DNA of 64,000 nt from DTU064 sp045588245 (GTDB lineage Bacteria > Bacillota > Clostridia > Oscillospirales > CAG-272). Shown one piece after another: positions 8,436 to 16,941 of this stretch (the first letter of the stretch is position 1; every line of letters starts with the position of its first letter). The translations under genes and the position numbers were made by a program. The stretch covers positions 48,329 through 112,328 of the forward strand of contig JAZNDW010000041.1 of the NCBI GenBank assembly GCA_045588245.1, written 5' to 3'. The notes under the pieces were generated by a model, which had not been told where the DNA came from, did not search any database, and was given only the letters and a program-made list of their open reading frames with translations.

Positions 8436-9275
8436 TCAATGTATCTCCTCAACAGGCTCCTGGGAGCTGTCTTGGGAGCTGCTTTCGACGTCAATAAAGT
8501 AATTGCATTTGCCTTTGGTGATGTTTTTTATTTTATCAGCAGATGCCGAGAAAACGAAATAGCCTTTTTTGTATTCAGCCTCTATTTCCAATAACTCCAA
8601 CCATTTTAACTCTTTATCCACAGTGTTTGCCTTTTGCTCTTTTTGAATTTGGGACATATACTCCATAAGAGCTTCTGCTTTTTCTGCGCAACTGTTATAT
8701 TCGTTTTCAAGTTCTGTATTAGGAGCTAACTTCAGTAGTCCTTCGATCTCTATCATCCGATTTGTGTAAACTTCGTATTCTGCCCACCATTCATCATAGG
8801 TCTTGCCATCATAAAGTCTGTCAACGTAGTCAGCGGCATAAACGTCGATCATATCAATAGCCTGAAGCTTGACCGATATTTTTTCGTTACCGTAGGCTTT
8901 GGCTATGAGCTGTGATAATTCCGCGCTTATCGTTACGCCGTCGTTGTAGCTTTGTTCGCCTTGAATCGGGTCATCGTGATTGGGATTGTTTGATTCGTTA
9001 TTAACGTCGTTTTCTTGTGTATCGTCTGCGGTGTCGTCCGGCAAAGAGCCATGCAGTGTTTGCATAATCAAAGGTATGGAAAAACAAATTATGAATACCA
9101 AGCATAGTGATGCTACCAAAACAGACACTTGTTTATAAGTAAACATCTTTTTTTGATTGCCGGTATCATTAACTTTTTTTACGGTCTTGTTTGCGGTTGT
9201 TGTGTAGGCAACGGCTTCATCGATATAGCTTTCGTTGATGCTGCCGAGTGCCGCTGAAAACTTTTTCGTAGTCAT
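8436..9275 (-). CDS. Putative membrane-anchored anti-sigma factor
   Basis: 279 residues. An N-terminal cytoplasmic part (about 1-48, FSAALGSINESYIDEAVAYT...) is followed by a single membrane segment (about 50-71), then an Asp/Asn-rich linker and a long extracytoplasmic, helix-rich, Glu/Lys/Tyr-rich domain that may form coiled coil. The start overlaps the stop of the upstream ECF sigma gene by four bases (ATGA), the usual arrangement of sigma/anti-sigma pairs. Assignment rests on gene order and topology; I see no zinc-binding HxxxCxxC motif, so it is not a ZAS-domain anti-sigma. The gene is visibly more AT-rich than its neighbours. Confidence 0.7.
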   Translation of the reverse strand: MTTKKFSAALGSINESYIDEAVAYTTTANKTVKKVNDTGNQKKMFTYKQVSVLVASLCLVFIICFSIPLIMQTLHGSLPDDTADDTQENDVNNESNNPNHDDPIQGEQSYNDGVTISAELSQLIAKAYGNEKISVKLQAIDMIDVYAADYVDRLYDGKTYDEWWAEYEVYTNRMIEIEGLLKLAPNTELENEYNSCAEKAEALMEYMSQIQKEQKANTVDKELKWLELLEIEAEYKKGYFVFSASADKIKNITKGKCNYFIDVESSSQDSSQEPVEEIH

Positions 9276-9829
9276 ATTAACACCTCTCTTTCCAATAGGT
9301 ATTCACGTAGTTTTTTGCGGATTCTTGTAAGCCGCACCGAAACGTTCTTTTCCGTAAGCCCGACTTGCTTGGCGATGTCGGCATACGAATCGAAAAACCA
9401 ATAACGGCGCAAAAAGATCACACGATTTTCCTTTGGGAGTGAATCAAGAAAGGATTCAATGATTCCCGTCAATTCGCGCTCTGATATTTCTTCTTCAACG
9501 GTAGTTGAAGAAGAAAGGCAATCTTCAAGCTCTTCCATTGCGACGTCATATAAGCTGTTTCTTTTGGCGGCGGTGTTTTGCTCGTAGCGTTTGAGTGAAA
9601 TGTTTCTTACGATCTTACAGACAAAAGCAAGCAAAGGATCGGGCTTGGCAGGCGGGATAGCATCCCACGTTCCTAAATAGGAATCGTTTACACATTCTTC
9701 AGCATCAAATCGATTGTTCAGAATTTTGAATGATAACGAGTGAAACACTTTGCCATACTTGCCGTCCAATTCTTCGATGGCTTGTTCAGACCGTTCAAAA
9801 AACAGTTCGATGATTCTTTCATCAGTCAT
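9272..9829 (-). CDS. ECF-type RNA polymerase sigma factor
   Basis: 185 residues, sigma-70 family with only regions 2 and 4. Region 2 includes NNRFDAEECVNDSYLGTWD (the DAEDxxxxxF-like motif) near residue 38; region 4 has LPKENRVIFLRRYWFFDSYADIA and a helix-turn-helix (VGLTEKNVSVRLTRIRKKL). AAAGGAGGG lies before the ATG. The next gene overlaps by four bases and is probably its anti-sigma factor, so the pair should respond to an envelope signal sensed by the anti-sigma's outer domain. The regulon cannot be told from the window. Confidence 0.92.
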   Translation of the reverse strand: MTDERIIELFFERSEQAIEELDGKYGKVFHSLSFKILNNRFDAEECVNDSYLGTWDAIPPAKPDPLLAFVCKIVRNISLKRYEQNTAAKRNSLYDVAMEELEDCLSSSTTVEEEISERELTGIIESFLDSLPKENRVIFLRRYWFFDSYADIAKQVGLTEKNVSVRLTRIRKKLREYLLEREVLI

Positions 9830-9987
9830 CTCTACGACCCTCCTTTCACCTATTTAACTACGGTTTTGCCACCAAAAACTACAAGAAAGGGATATGTGTA
9901 ATTAAATTGTGCAACAATTCGAAGATTGAATCAATTATACGACTGCACGGTGAATCAATTTTTCACTCCCCGAATGCAGCTGCAAAA

Positions 9988-10022
9988 TTAAACGCAGCAT
10001 CCGTTTTGGGTGCTGCGTTTGC
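9988..10022 (-). terminator. Terminator after the Cys-repeat protein gene
   Basis: AAACGCAGCA...TGCTGCGTTT hairpin followed on the minus strand by AATTTT. It ends transcripts from 11742 leftward. The rest of 9830-10044 shows only AT-rich promoter-like sequence for the ECF gene. Confidence 0.75.
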
Positions 10023-10044
10023 TTGTTGAGGATATGTGCAATAT

Positions 10045-11742
10045 TCAGATCTCCCAGAGAAGTGCCCCCGATTTGTGCGGCGCAGATGCGTTTTCAAGCG
10101 CGCTGCTGTTGGGGTAATACTCGATCAGAAGAGGAGATTCGCTGTTCGGTACGTTGAAGGTAACGGTGCGTGTGACCGTTACACCGTCCGGTGCGATCGC
10201 TTCGTAGTAGAACACGGAGGGGTTGATGCCTCCATCCTTTGTGAATATCTTGACGGAGCCTTCGCCGATCGAATCCTCGGTATTGTTAACGAGTGTATAT
10301 TCAACGTAATACGTGGTGGCAGAACCGGAATCAACCGTTTCAACCTTGGAGATGTTCACAACGAGACCTAAGGTGTCCGATAAAGTAGTTCCTATCTGAG
10401 AAACGGCAACGAGATACTCGCCGCAAGCGGGGCAGAGCGCGCCGCCCGTGGTGTGACCGAGAGGATCGCCTTCGGTGTCGCCGCAAATGTTGCACGTTTT
10501 CGGCTGTGTGCAAGTTGCATCGTCCCAATCGTGACCGAGCGCGTCACCTTCGGTGAGTCCGCAAACGGAGCACATCTTCGGCATCTCACAGTCAGCATCG
10601 ATCCACGTGTGTCCGGCGGCGGTGTCGGCTACGGCACCGCAAACGGAGCAGGTCTGCGGGCTTTCGCAATCTGTGCCCGTCCACGTATGGCCGAGAGCGC
10701 TGCCGTCCGTAGCGCCGCAGACAGAGCACGTTTTTGCATCCGTGCATGATGCGGCACCCCACGTGTGACCGAGAGCATTGCCGTCTGTAGCACCGCATCT
10801 GTCGCAAGTTTTGGGTTCTGTGCAGTCAGCGTCCATCCAGTCGTGACCGAGAGTGTTGCCCTTCGTTTCACCGCACTTACTGCAGGTTGCCGCCACCGTA
10901 CATGTGGCGTCGACGTATGAGTGAGTGCAAACGGTATCAACGGGTCCCGTCGTGTCAGTTTCGGGAGGAGTGGTATCTGAATCGGGAGCAGTCGTTACGG
11001 TATCCGAATCCGAATCAGATGGCAACGTTTCTGTGACGTCATCCGTTTCGGTATCGATATCCGTGTCGGGAAGCTCGGTTTCATCGGTATCTATATCCGT
11101 AACGGTGTCGGAATCGGTACGGTTATCAGTCGTATTATTATCTACTACGGGAGGTTTAACGCCCGTGTCAGGGGTATATCCCGGGATAACACCGCCGATG
11201 AAAAGCGCGAAGAATAACGCAAGCGTCACAACAGCCGCGATGATGATGAGAGTAAGACGCTTCTGGCTGTCGTCCGAATCATTGTCGTCATAATCGTCCT
11301 CAATATCGTATTCGCTCTTCTTTTTAACAGGAGCTGTAACGGATGGGGCAACGGGAGCTATAGCGGCTTCGGTCGGCGCTGCGGGCGCGGGTTTTGGAGC
11401 CGGCTTTGACTGTTCTGTCGGCACGGAAGGTCTGACGGCACGTTCGATCGCGGCAGCCGTAATGCCGTCGTTGGCATTTGTCCGATTGGCAGGAGCGATA
11501 ACGATGCCTCTTTTTTCATCATAACGGACACAGCATTTTTTTATGTATTCAAGCGACGCCGCGGAAAGTCCCGATTGACGAAGCTTTTTGAAATTGGCTT
11601 CGTAAAGCTTGATCGCCGGGATATTGCTCATTGATATGAATTTTAAGAAAGGAGATACCTTTGACAGACATTCGTCGCAAAATACGTTATTTTTACCTTC
11701 GCCGCTGATCTCACAGCCGCAGTTTAAGCAATGCTTTGACAA
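10045..11742 (-). CDS. Zinc-ribbon membrane protein with six Cys-rich repeats
   Basis: 565 residues. An N-terminal zinc ribbon (C5/C8 with C22/C25) and helical cytoplasmic part lead through an Ala/Pro and Asp-rich stretch to one membrane segment (about 164-187). Outside lies a Thr/Asp-rich linker (about 195-265), then six tandem repeats of 26 residues (about 275-435) of the form C-x5-C-x2-CG...GH(T/D)W, and a C-terminal beta-rich domain of about 110 residues resembling DUF4352-like extracytoplasmic modules. The start is TTG at 11740-11742, supported by AAGGAGG eight bases upstream. Such GHTW/Cys repeats are common in clostridial surface proteins; ligand and role are unknown. Confidence 0.75.
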   Translation of the reverse strand: MSKHCLNCGCEISGEGKNNVFCDECLSKVSPFLKFISMSNIPAIKLYEANFKKLRQSGLSAASLEYIKKCCVRYDEKRGIVIAPANRTNANDGITAAAIERAVRPSVPTEQSKPAPKPAPAAPTEAAIAPVAPSVTAPVKKKSEYDIEDDYDDNDSDDSQKRLTLIIIAAVVTLALFFALFIGGVIPGYTPDTGVKPPVVDNNTTDNRTDSDTVTDIDTDETELPDTDIDTETDDVTETLPSDSDSDTVTTAPDSDTTPPETDTTGPVDTVCTHSYVDATCTVAATCSKCGETKGNTLGHDWMDADCTEPKTCDRCGATDGNALGHTWGAASCTDAKTCSVCGATDGSALGHTWTGTDCESPQTCSVCGAVADTAAGHTWIDADCEMPKMCSVCGLTEGDALGHDWDDATCTQPKTCNICGDTEGDPLGHTTGGALCPACGEYLVAVSQIGTTLSDTLGLVVNISKVETVDSGSATTYYVEYTLVNNTEDSIGEGSVKIFTKDGGINPSVFYYEAIAPDGVTVTRTVTFNVPNSESPLLIEYYPNSSALENASAPHKSGALLWEI

Positions 11743-11862
11743 AGTACACGCCTCCTTATATAATTTATAGTTTATTTTAATAATAATATCATATTTCGAT
11801 ATATTGTGTCAAGTCGAGTCGGCAACAGCCGAGCGATTGCAAATGTAAACTTTCAGACACAA

Positions 11863-12744
11863 TTATAATAAGCGTTCGTTTATCGGCACGCAAAGTTCGC
11901 TTTCGTAGCCAAGAGCTGCAATAGTTCGCTGTGCCGCGAGGGCGTCGTCGGTATTCTCAAAAAGTCCGAAAACGGTCGGACCCGAACCCGACATCATCGC
12001 AAGGGAGGCTCCGCTGTCAAAGAGAGCTTTCTTAAGACGGAAGACTTCGGTGTCATTCGGCAAAACCTCTTCAAATACGTTGTAGGAGGCTTTTGTAACG
12101 GCGGTGACGGAGCCGCTTGCAAGCGCCTCGGTCATAGCGTCGAGCGTGTGTCCATCAGCGGAGAAAAGGCGAAGCTCGTCGATCTTTGCATAAGCGGCGG
12201 CGGTGGATACAGACGCTTTCGGACGGATGACAAGGATCGTCACGTTCGGGAGTGCGGGACACGGCTCAAGGATATCGCCAATACCGCGCGCCGTCATCGT
12301 TCCGCCGTAGATGATGAAGGGGATGTCGGCGCCGAGCGTGGCACCGAGCTCGGCAAGCTCCGACGTGGAAAGCGGCGAGCCATATAGCAGATTCAGCGCC
12401 TTGAGCGTGCCTGCGGCGTCAGCGGAGCCGCCCGCAAGCCCCGCCGCGACGGGGATGTGCTTTTCGATGTTGATCTTTACGCTTGCGTTTTCTTTGCCGA
12501 CGCGGTCAAGATATGCCATAGCGGCACGGTGGGCGAGATTGCGTCCGTCCGTCGGCAGAGTACTGTCGGAGCAGAAGAGCGTAATGCTTCGTCCGCAGTT
12601 ACTGTCCGCAAGCTCGACCGTTATTTTGTCAGCTAGCGAGATTGACTGCATAACGCTTTCGATGTCGTGGTATCCGTTTGCTCTTTTTCCGGTGACGGCA
12701 AGATACAGGTTGATCTTCGCGTATGCGTTGACTGTAGTTTTCAT
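11863..12744 (-). CDS. ispE: 4-diphosphocytidyl-2-C-methyl-D-erythritol kinase
   Basis: 293 residues of the GHMP kinase superfamily. It phosphorylates CDP-methylerythritol, the fourth step of the MEP isoprenoid pathway, in the cytoplasm. Signatures: N-terminal AYAKINLYLAVTGKRANGYHDIES, the ATP-binding PVAAGLAGGSADAAG near residue 95 and the C-terminal MMSGSGPTVFGLF near 255. It follows the DUF362 gene with a 16-base gap and likely shares its transcript. Confidence 0.95.
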   Translation of the reverse strand: MKTTVNAYAKINLYLAVTGKRANGYHDIESVMQSISLADKITVELADSNCGRSITLFCSDSTLPTDGRNLAHRAAMAYLDRVGKENASVKINIEKHIPVAAGLAGGSADAAGTLKALNLLYGSPLSTSELAELGATLGADIPFIIYGGTMTARGIGDILEPCPALPNVTILVIRPKASVSTAAAYAKIDELRLFSADGHTLDAMTEALASGSVTAVTKASYNVFEEVLPNDTEVFRLKKALFDSGASLAMMSGSGPTVFGLFENTDDALAAQRTIAALGYESELCVPINERLL

Positions 12745-12760
12745 AGTATCGGTGACCTCT

Positions 12761-13972
12761 TCAGCTCAATATTCGTGTGATGGGATTTTTCTTGATTCTG
12801 ATAACGCCGTGAGGACAAAGCTCCTGACAGCAAAAACATCGTATACAGTCGTCGCGCAGGATAGACGGAACTGTCTTTGCGCGGCAGGCGGAAGCGCCTT
12901 TCACTTCTGCTTTCGGCTTCATGATGATCGTTTTTCGCGGACATGAAACGGCGCATTCGCCGCAACCGAGGCATGCCTTATAGTCTACTATCGGGTACGG
13001 CTCAAAAAGCTTGTATATTCTGCCGCCGAAGAGGTTGCGGACGATCTCGATCGTGTTGTGGCGCGCGGAATCGGGCTGTTTATAATCCTTTACGGACAGC
13101 GACTCGACGGTGACACCGTCGATGATGACGTTGCAGTCCGATGCCAAAGCAGGCGTATATCCGCGAAGTACGGCATCGTTTAGCATATCTATCTTGCCCT
13201 CGCATCCGATAATGTGTGATGCTACCGTATCCGCGGCGAACGGATTGCGCGAAACGATAAGAGCACCGATCCGGCGCGGAGTGCCCGCCGTCGGACCGTT
13301 GCCCTCCATACCGACGATACCGTCGGTGACGGAATAGAGCTCCACACGCTTTGCGATCAGCTCGCACAGATCGCAAAGCATGGCAGAAAAATCGCCGTAA
13401 TCAGGATAGCGCGAATGCATTTCAAACTTAACGATTCCGGGAACGACACCGAACAGATTCTTCACAGCGGCGCTCATACCCGTCAGCGCGTGAGTTTTGA
13501 GCTTGCACAGATCGACTACAACGTCGGCGTTAATTATAGGCGCAATTATCTCAAACAGACGGCAGATCCTGCCGTCGGGATGCGACACCTCCGAATAGCC
13601 GAGATCGTAATTGAGCGTAACACCGTGCGTCGCCGCAACGGCGTCAACGTCCGACGCGGCGTAGATGCCGCGCAGGCGCGGTACACTGTAAACACCGCCG
13701 GGGCTTTCCGCTATCGTGATGTTGTCCGCACCGTTGGCGATGAGCCAACGGATCACCGCCGAAAGCACGGCGGGATTGACTGTTATGGCTTCATCAGGTG
13801 TTCGTTTTGAAACGAGATTCGGCTTGATAACGACGCGCTTGCCCGAAAAATCGGGTGTGCCGATGACGTCGTTCATCTTCATTAAGCGCTCAAATATTAC
13901 ATCCTCGTTATAGTCGCGGCATTCGGCGACGTAAACGGGCGCTTTCGGATCTAATGACGGGTTATGGTTCAT
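12761..13972 (-). CDS. DUF362 domain protein with two 4Fe-4S clusters
   Basis: 403 residues. The N-terminal 300 are a DUF362 domain (VVIKPNLVSKRTPDEAITVNP, NADVVVDLCKLKTHALTGMSAAVKN). The last 75 form a ferredoxin-type double-cluster domain with CLGCGECAVSCP and CIRCFCCQELCP, the four-Cys sets for two [4Fe-4S] clusters. Known DUF362 proteins are poorly characterised and presumed to transfer electrons; the clusters imply anaerobic redox chemistry. AAGGATATT precedes the ATG. ispE is next in the same direction, but a link is not obvious since the Fe-S enzymes of the MEP pathway are IspG and IspH. Confidence 0.88.
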   Translation of the reverse strand: MNHNPSLDPKAPVYVAECRDYNEDVIFERLMKMNDVIGTPDFSGKRVVIKPNLVSKRTPDEAITVNPAVLSAVIRWLIANGADNITIAESPGGVYSVPRLRGIYAASDVDAVAATHGVTLNYDLGYSEVSHPDGRICRLFEIIAPIINADVVVDLCKLKTHALTGMSAAVKNLFGVVPGIVKFEMHSRYPDYGDFSAMLCDLCELIAKRVELYSVTDGIVGMEGNGPTAGTPRRIGALIVSRNPFAADTVASHIIGCEGKIDMLNDAVLRGYTPALASDCNVIIDGVTVESLSVKDYKQPDSARHNTIEIVRNLFGGRIYKLFEPYPIVDYKACLGCGECAVSCPRKTIIMKPKAEVKGASACRAKTVPSILRDDCIRCFCCQELCPHGVIRIKKNPITRILS

Positions 13973-14097
13973 TTATAATATCCTTATTATCTTTGGTATA
14001 ATCGGTTTTTACATTAACGATTGTATCACAGTTTGCAGCGTGAAGCAAGACTTTGAAGCGGCGGCAGACGATGCGTATAAATATTTTATTTTTATGC

Positions 14098-14126
14098 TTG
14101 ACAAACAGGAACTCTTATTGTATAAT
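14098..14126 (+). promoter_or_regulatory. Consensus promoter of tRNA-Thr
   Basis: TTGACA (14098-14103), exactly 17 bases, TATAAT (14121-14126); transcription would start about ten bases before the tRNA. Confidence 0.85.
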
Positions 14127-14144
14127 AATCAAGCGCAAAAAAAT

Positions 14145-14216
14145 GCTAGTGTGGCTCAGTGGTAGAGCAGTTGATTCGTAATCAACAGGTCGAGGGTTCA
14201 ATCCCCTCCACTAGCT
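14145..14216 (+). tRNA. tRNA-Thr (anticodon CGT)
   Basis: 72 bases folding as a full cloverleaf: acceptor GCTAGTG/CACTAGC with discriminator T, D arm GGCTCAGTGGTAGAGC, anticodon stem GTTGA/TCAAC with loop TTCGTAA (anticodon CGT, reading ACG), T arm with GGTTCAATCCC. The CCA end is not encoded. It has its own consensus promoter and a terminator directly after it. Confidence 0.97.
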
Positions 14217-14222
14217 TATCAA

Positions 14223-14256
14223 AAGCTCCTGCCGAATATATTCGGCAGGAGCTTCT
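14223..14256 (+). terminator. Bidirectional terminator between tRNA-Thr and GH20 gene
   Basis: AAGCTCCTGCCGAA-TATA-TTCGGCAGGAGCTT hairpin followed by CTTTGTT; A/T tracts on both sides let it serve the tRNA and the convergent gene ending at 14260. Confidence 0.85.
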
Positions 14257-14259
14257 TTG

Positions 14260-15963
14260 TTATTTGCAGATACGGACAAAATATTCAAACATCTCCGCTA
14301 TCCGATATAGCTCGCTCGGCTTGTTTTTGCCGAGCCATTTTTCTTTGTACTTGCATAGCCACGCCTCGGTATCGGTGGCTCTGTTGAGTTGCAGTCCCGA
14401 CATAACCCCCATCAGCTCCGCGATGACGGCGGTGCCCTCCGCGGCGATGAGCATTTCTTCCTTGATTTCCTCGCGTTCCCACGTCTCCGATGTGAGCCTG
14501 TCGGCAAATTCGCGGTATGCGTCTGTAACGGAGGCGACGTATTCCGCCGAAACGGGAGAAGTGATCGTGCCCGTTTCACGGTGCTCGAAATACGAGGCAC
14601 AGAAGCGATTCCAATTCACGCGGTCGTGCAGTCGGCTCAACTCTTTAACAGCGGCAACGGCGCCATTTTTGGCGTATATGAGATGCTCAACGGCTTCGCC
14701 GTAGCTTTCGTCGGGCTCGGTCAAAACGCTCCACGAACGCTCCGCGCCGAACACGGCTGTATAAAGCGACAATTCAAGCGGACACGGATTGCCCCAATCG
14801 CCCCAGTTTGTGTTGAGGACGCCGACAGCACCGTGACGGTGACCGTACTCGGTCATTTTCGCAATATTCTCGGTAGAAGAGTCGGCGCTTTCGGTAAGTC
14901 GGCTCCAAGAGCCCGTGCCGGGGCAAACGATCTGCGTTCTGTTCATTTCGGCAAAGCGGATAATGTTGCCCTCGTAGGGGGTTCGTCCGTAGTCCCAATT
15001 CAGGAAAATAACGTCGTCGGGGAGCTCCGATATGGTTTCGGGATGCGCCAAAAGAATGTCACCCCACATCATGACGCGCTTGCCGCACTCTTTTAGGTGA
15101 CGGACGATCTTTTTTACAAAATCGATGTACATTTCGCCCTTATCCCGCGTTGACGGATGGTAATGCAGATCGAACGTTTCGTCACAGCAGATGTTGAACG
15201 TATCCGAGGTGAAAAGCGGAAAGTATTGGTCGATAAGACCGCAGACGAGCTTTATACTGTCGGGATTTTCTGGGTCTATGGTGTGGTGCACCATGCGTTC
15301 ATTCCAACGGTTCGGAGGTGCGTCGTAGCCGCGTATCGAGCGGAGGTGCCTGTATTCGGGGAGCTCTAAAATTTCGTACATATGACCGAAGGTCGCAAGA
15401 GACGGAATAAAGTCTATAAAATTATCACGGCAGTATTCGTCAAGCTCGCGTATTTCCTCTGCCGTAAGTGCGCCTGTTTTTTCGTTAAGGGTACGGCATT
15501 CGTCAAACGCAAACGTGTGCTCAACGTAAAGCTGAAGAGAGTTGACCTTACAGTAGGACAAAAGATCGACGAGCTTTTTTAAGGTGTCAAGCGTCGGAAC
15601 TTTACCGCGTGTGACGTCGTGGTAAAATCCTCTGTATGCAAAATCGGGATAGTCATTAATATATAGACACGGCACCGTCTCGTGCGTGAGGAGCTGGCGT
15701 AACGTTTGTATCGCGTAAAACGCGCCGACCTCACTTTTGGCGGATACAGAAATGCTTTTTTCGTTGACGGTGAGCTCGTAGCCCTCGCCTTCGCCGTTTT
15801 CGTAAGTAACGGTGAGCGCGGCGCCGCCGTCGGCATAAGGAAGCTTTCCGATGGCGCGCTCAAGCCGCGGGCTAAGTGCGCCGTAAACACAGCTGACGGC
15901 GTTATAGCACAATTCGCCGCCCGTACAGCGAAGCTCTTTTACTTGCGGAATAAGATGTAACAT
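14260..15963 (-). CDS. Glycoside hydrolase family 20 (beta-N-acetylhexosaminidase-like)
   Basis: 567 residues. An N-terminal GH20b-like domain (about 1-115) is followed by the TIM barrel, opening with FAYRGFYHDVTRGKVPTLDTLKKLVDLL. The adjacent acidic pair in NICCDETFDL (near residue 257) matches the GH20 catalytic Asp-Glu. A helical C-terminal region (about 430-567) ends the protein. GH20 enzymes release terminal GlcNAc or GalNAc by substrate-assisted catalysis. There is no signal peptide, so it should act inside the cell on imported oligosaccharides. It is single and convergent with the tRNA. Exact substrate is not deducible. Confidence 0.85.
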   Translation of the reverse strand: MLHLIPQVKELRCTGGELCYNAVSCVYGALSPRLERAIGKLPYADGGAALTVTYENGEGEGYELTVNEKSISVSAKSEVGAFYAIQTLRQLLTHETVPCLYINDYPDFAYRGFYHDVTRGKVPTLDTLKKLVDLLSYCKVNSLQLYVEHTFAFDECRTLNEKTGALTAEEIRELDEYCRDNFIDFIPSLATFGHMYEILELPEYRHLRSIRGYDAPPNRWNERMVHHTIDPENPDSIKLVCGLIDQYFPLFTSDTFNICCDETFDLHYHPSTRDKGEMYIDFVKKIVRHLKECGKRVMMWGDILLAHPETISELPDDVIFLNWDYGRTPYEGNIIRFAEMNRTQIVCPGTGSWSRLTESADSSTENIAKMTEYGHRHGAVGVLNTNWGDWGNPCPLELSLYTAVFGAERSWSVLTEPDESYGEAVEHLIYAKNGAVAAVKELSRLHDRVNWNRFCASYFEHRETGTITSPVSAEYVASVTDAYREFADRLTSETWEREEIKEEMLIAAEGTAVIAELMGVMSGLQLNRATDTEAWLCKYKEKWLGKNKPSELYRIAEMFEYFVRICK

Positions 15964-16038
15964 AATTAGTTCCTCCGATAACGCAGTTTACACTTTTATA
16001 ATACCAAAAAAACAGTGTCTCTGTAAAGGGAATTTTAT

Positions 16039-16067
16039 TTGACAATGGCGGACACAGGCTTTATAAT
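16039..16067 (+). promoter_or_regulatory. Consensus promoter of the SpoU methyltransferase gene
   Basis: TTGACA (16039-16044), 17-base spacer, TATAAT (16062-16067). Confidence 0.8.
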
Positions 16068-16098
16068 ATACGGGTAATTCATCGAAAAAGGAGAGCTT

Positions 16099-16908
16099 AT
16101 GCCGAATTTTATCAAAATTGAAAGTCTTGATGCCCCCGAGCTTGACGTATACGCGCGGCTGACGGAAACACAGCTTGCCTCGGGACACGGAATCGAGCAT
16201 AAGCTTTTTATTGCGGAAAGTCCGAAGGTCATTATCCGTGCGCTTGACGCGGGCTATGAGCCCATGTCCATTCTCGTTGAAGAAAGGCACGTCCATGACG
16301 AAACCGCAGAGGCGATAGCGCGATGCGGTGACGTGCCCGTTTATACAGCGCCGTTTGAAACCTTGACACAGCTGACCGGTTATAAGTTGACACGGGGATT
16401 GTTATGCGCCATGCGCCGTCCCACGCCGTCCACGGTGGAAGAGATACTATGCGGTGCTCACCGCGTAGCAGTACTCGATTCGGTGATGAATCCAACAAAC
16501 GTCGGTGCGATCTGCCGTTCAGCCGCCGCGCTTGGCATGGACGCACTTCTTTTGACGCCCGGATGTAGTGATCCGCTGTACCGCAGAGCGGCGCGGGTCA
16601 GTATGGGAACGGTCTTTCAGATACCGTGGACGTATGCGGACGATGACTGGATCGAAAAGCTTCATCAAAACGAATTCCGCATCGCCGCGATGGCACTCAG
16701 CGATGATTCGATCGCCATTGATTCCGACGAGCTGGCGGACGTTGACAAGCTCGCCGTCGTGCTCGGCACCGAGGGGGATGGCTTATCCGACAGAACGATC
16801 CGCAACTGTGACTATACCGTTCGGATCCCGATGTATAACGGAGTTGATTCGTTGAACGTTGCCGCCGCGAGCGCGGTTGCGTTTTGGGAGCTTCGCCGCA
16901 AAAAATAA
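16099..16908 (+). CDS. TrmH/SpoU family RNA 2'-O-methyltransferase
   Basis: 269 residues. A small N-terminal substrate-binding domain precedes the SPOUT knot domain, which has all three family motifs: NPTNVGAICRSAAALGMD (motif 1, with Asn and Arg), VVLGTEGDGLS (motif 2) and IPMYNGVDSLNVAAASAV (motif 3). It transfers a methyl group from SAM to a ribose in tRNA or rRNA; which nucleotide is not clear. AAAGGAGAG precedes the ATG. The next gene starts 33 bases on and is probably read from the same transcript. Confidence 0.92.
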   Translation: MPNFIKIESLDAPELDVYARLTETQLASGHGIEHKLFIAESPKVIIRALDAGYEPMSILVEERHVHDETAEAIARCGDVPVYTAPFETLTQLTGYKLTRGLLCAMRRPTPSTVEEILCGAHRVAVLDSVMNPTNVGAICRSAAALGMDALLLTPGCSDPLYRRAARVSMGTVFQIPWTYADDDWIEKLHQNEFRIAAMALSDDSIAIDSDELADVDKLAVVLGTEGDGLSDRTIRNCDYTVRIPMYNGVDSLNVAAASAVAFWELRRKK

Positions 16909-16941
16909 TCTTTCACTTTGACAGGACAAAAATCGAACATT

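Noticed and set aside
8300..8594. Small plus-strand frames between the DUF1836 and anti-sigma genes
   Set aside because: No ribosome site, low-complexity translation, and overlap with the end of the anti-sigma gene.
10925..11293. Ser/Val-rich 122-residue frame opposite the Cys-repeat protein
   Set aside because: It mirrors the Asp/Thr-rich linker of the real minus-strand gene and has no start signal.
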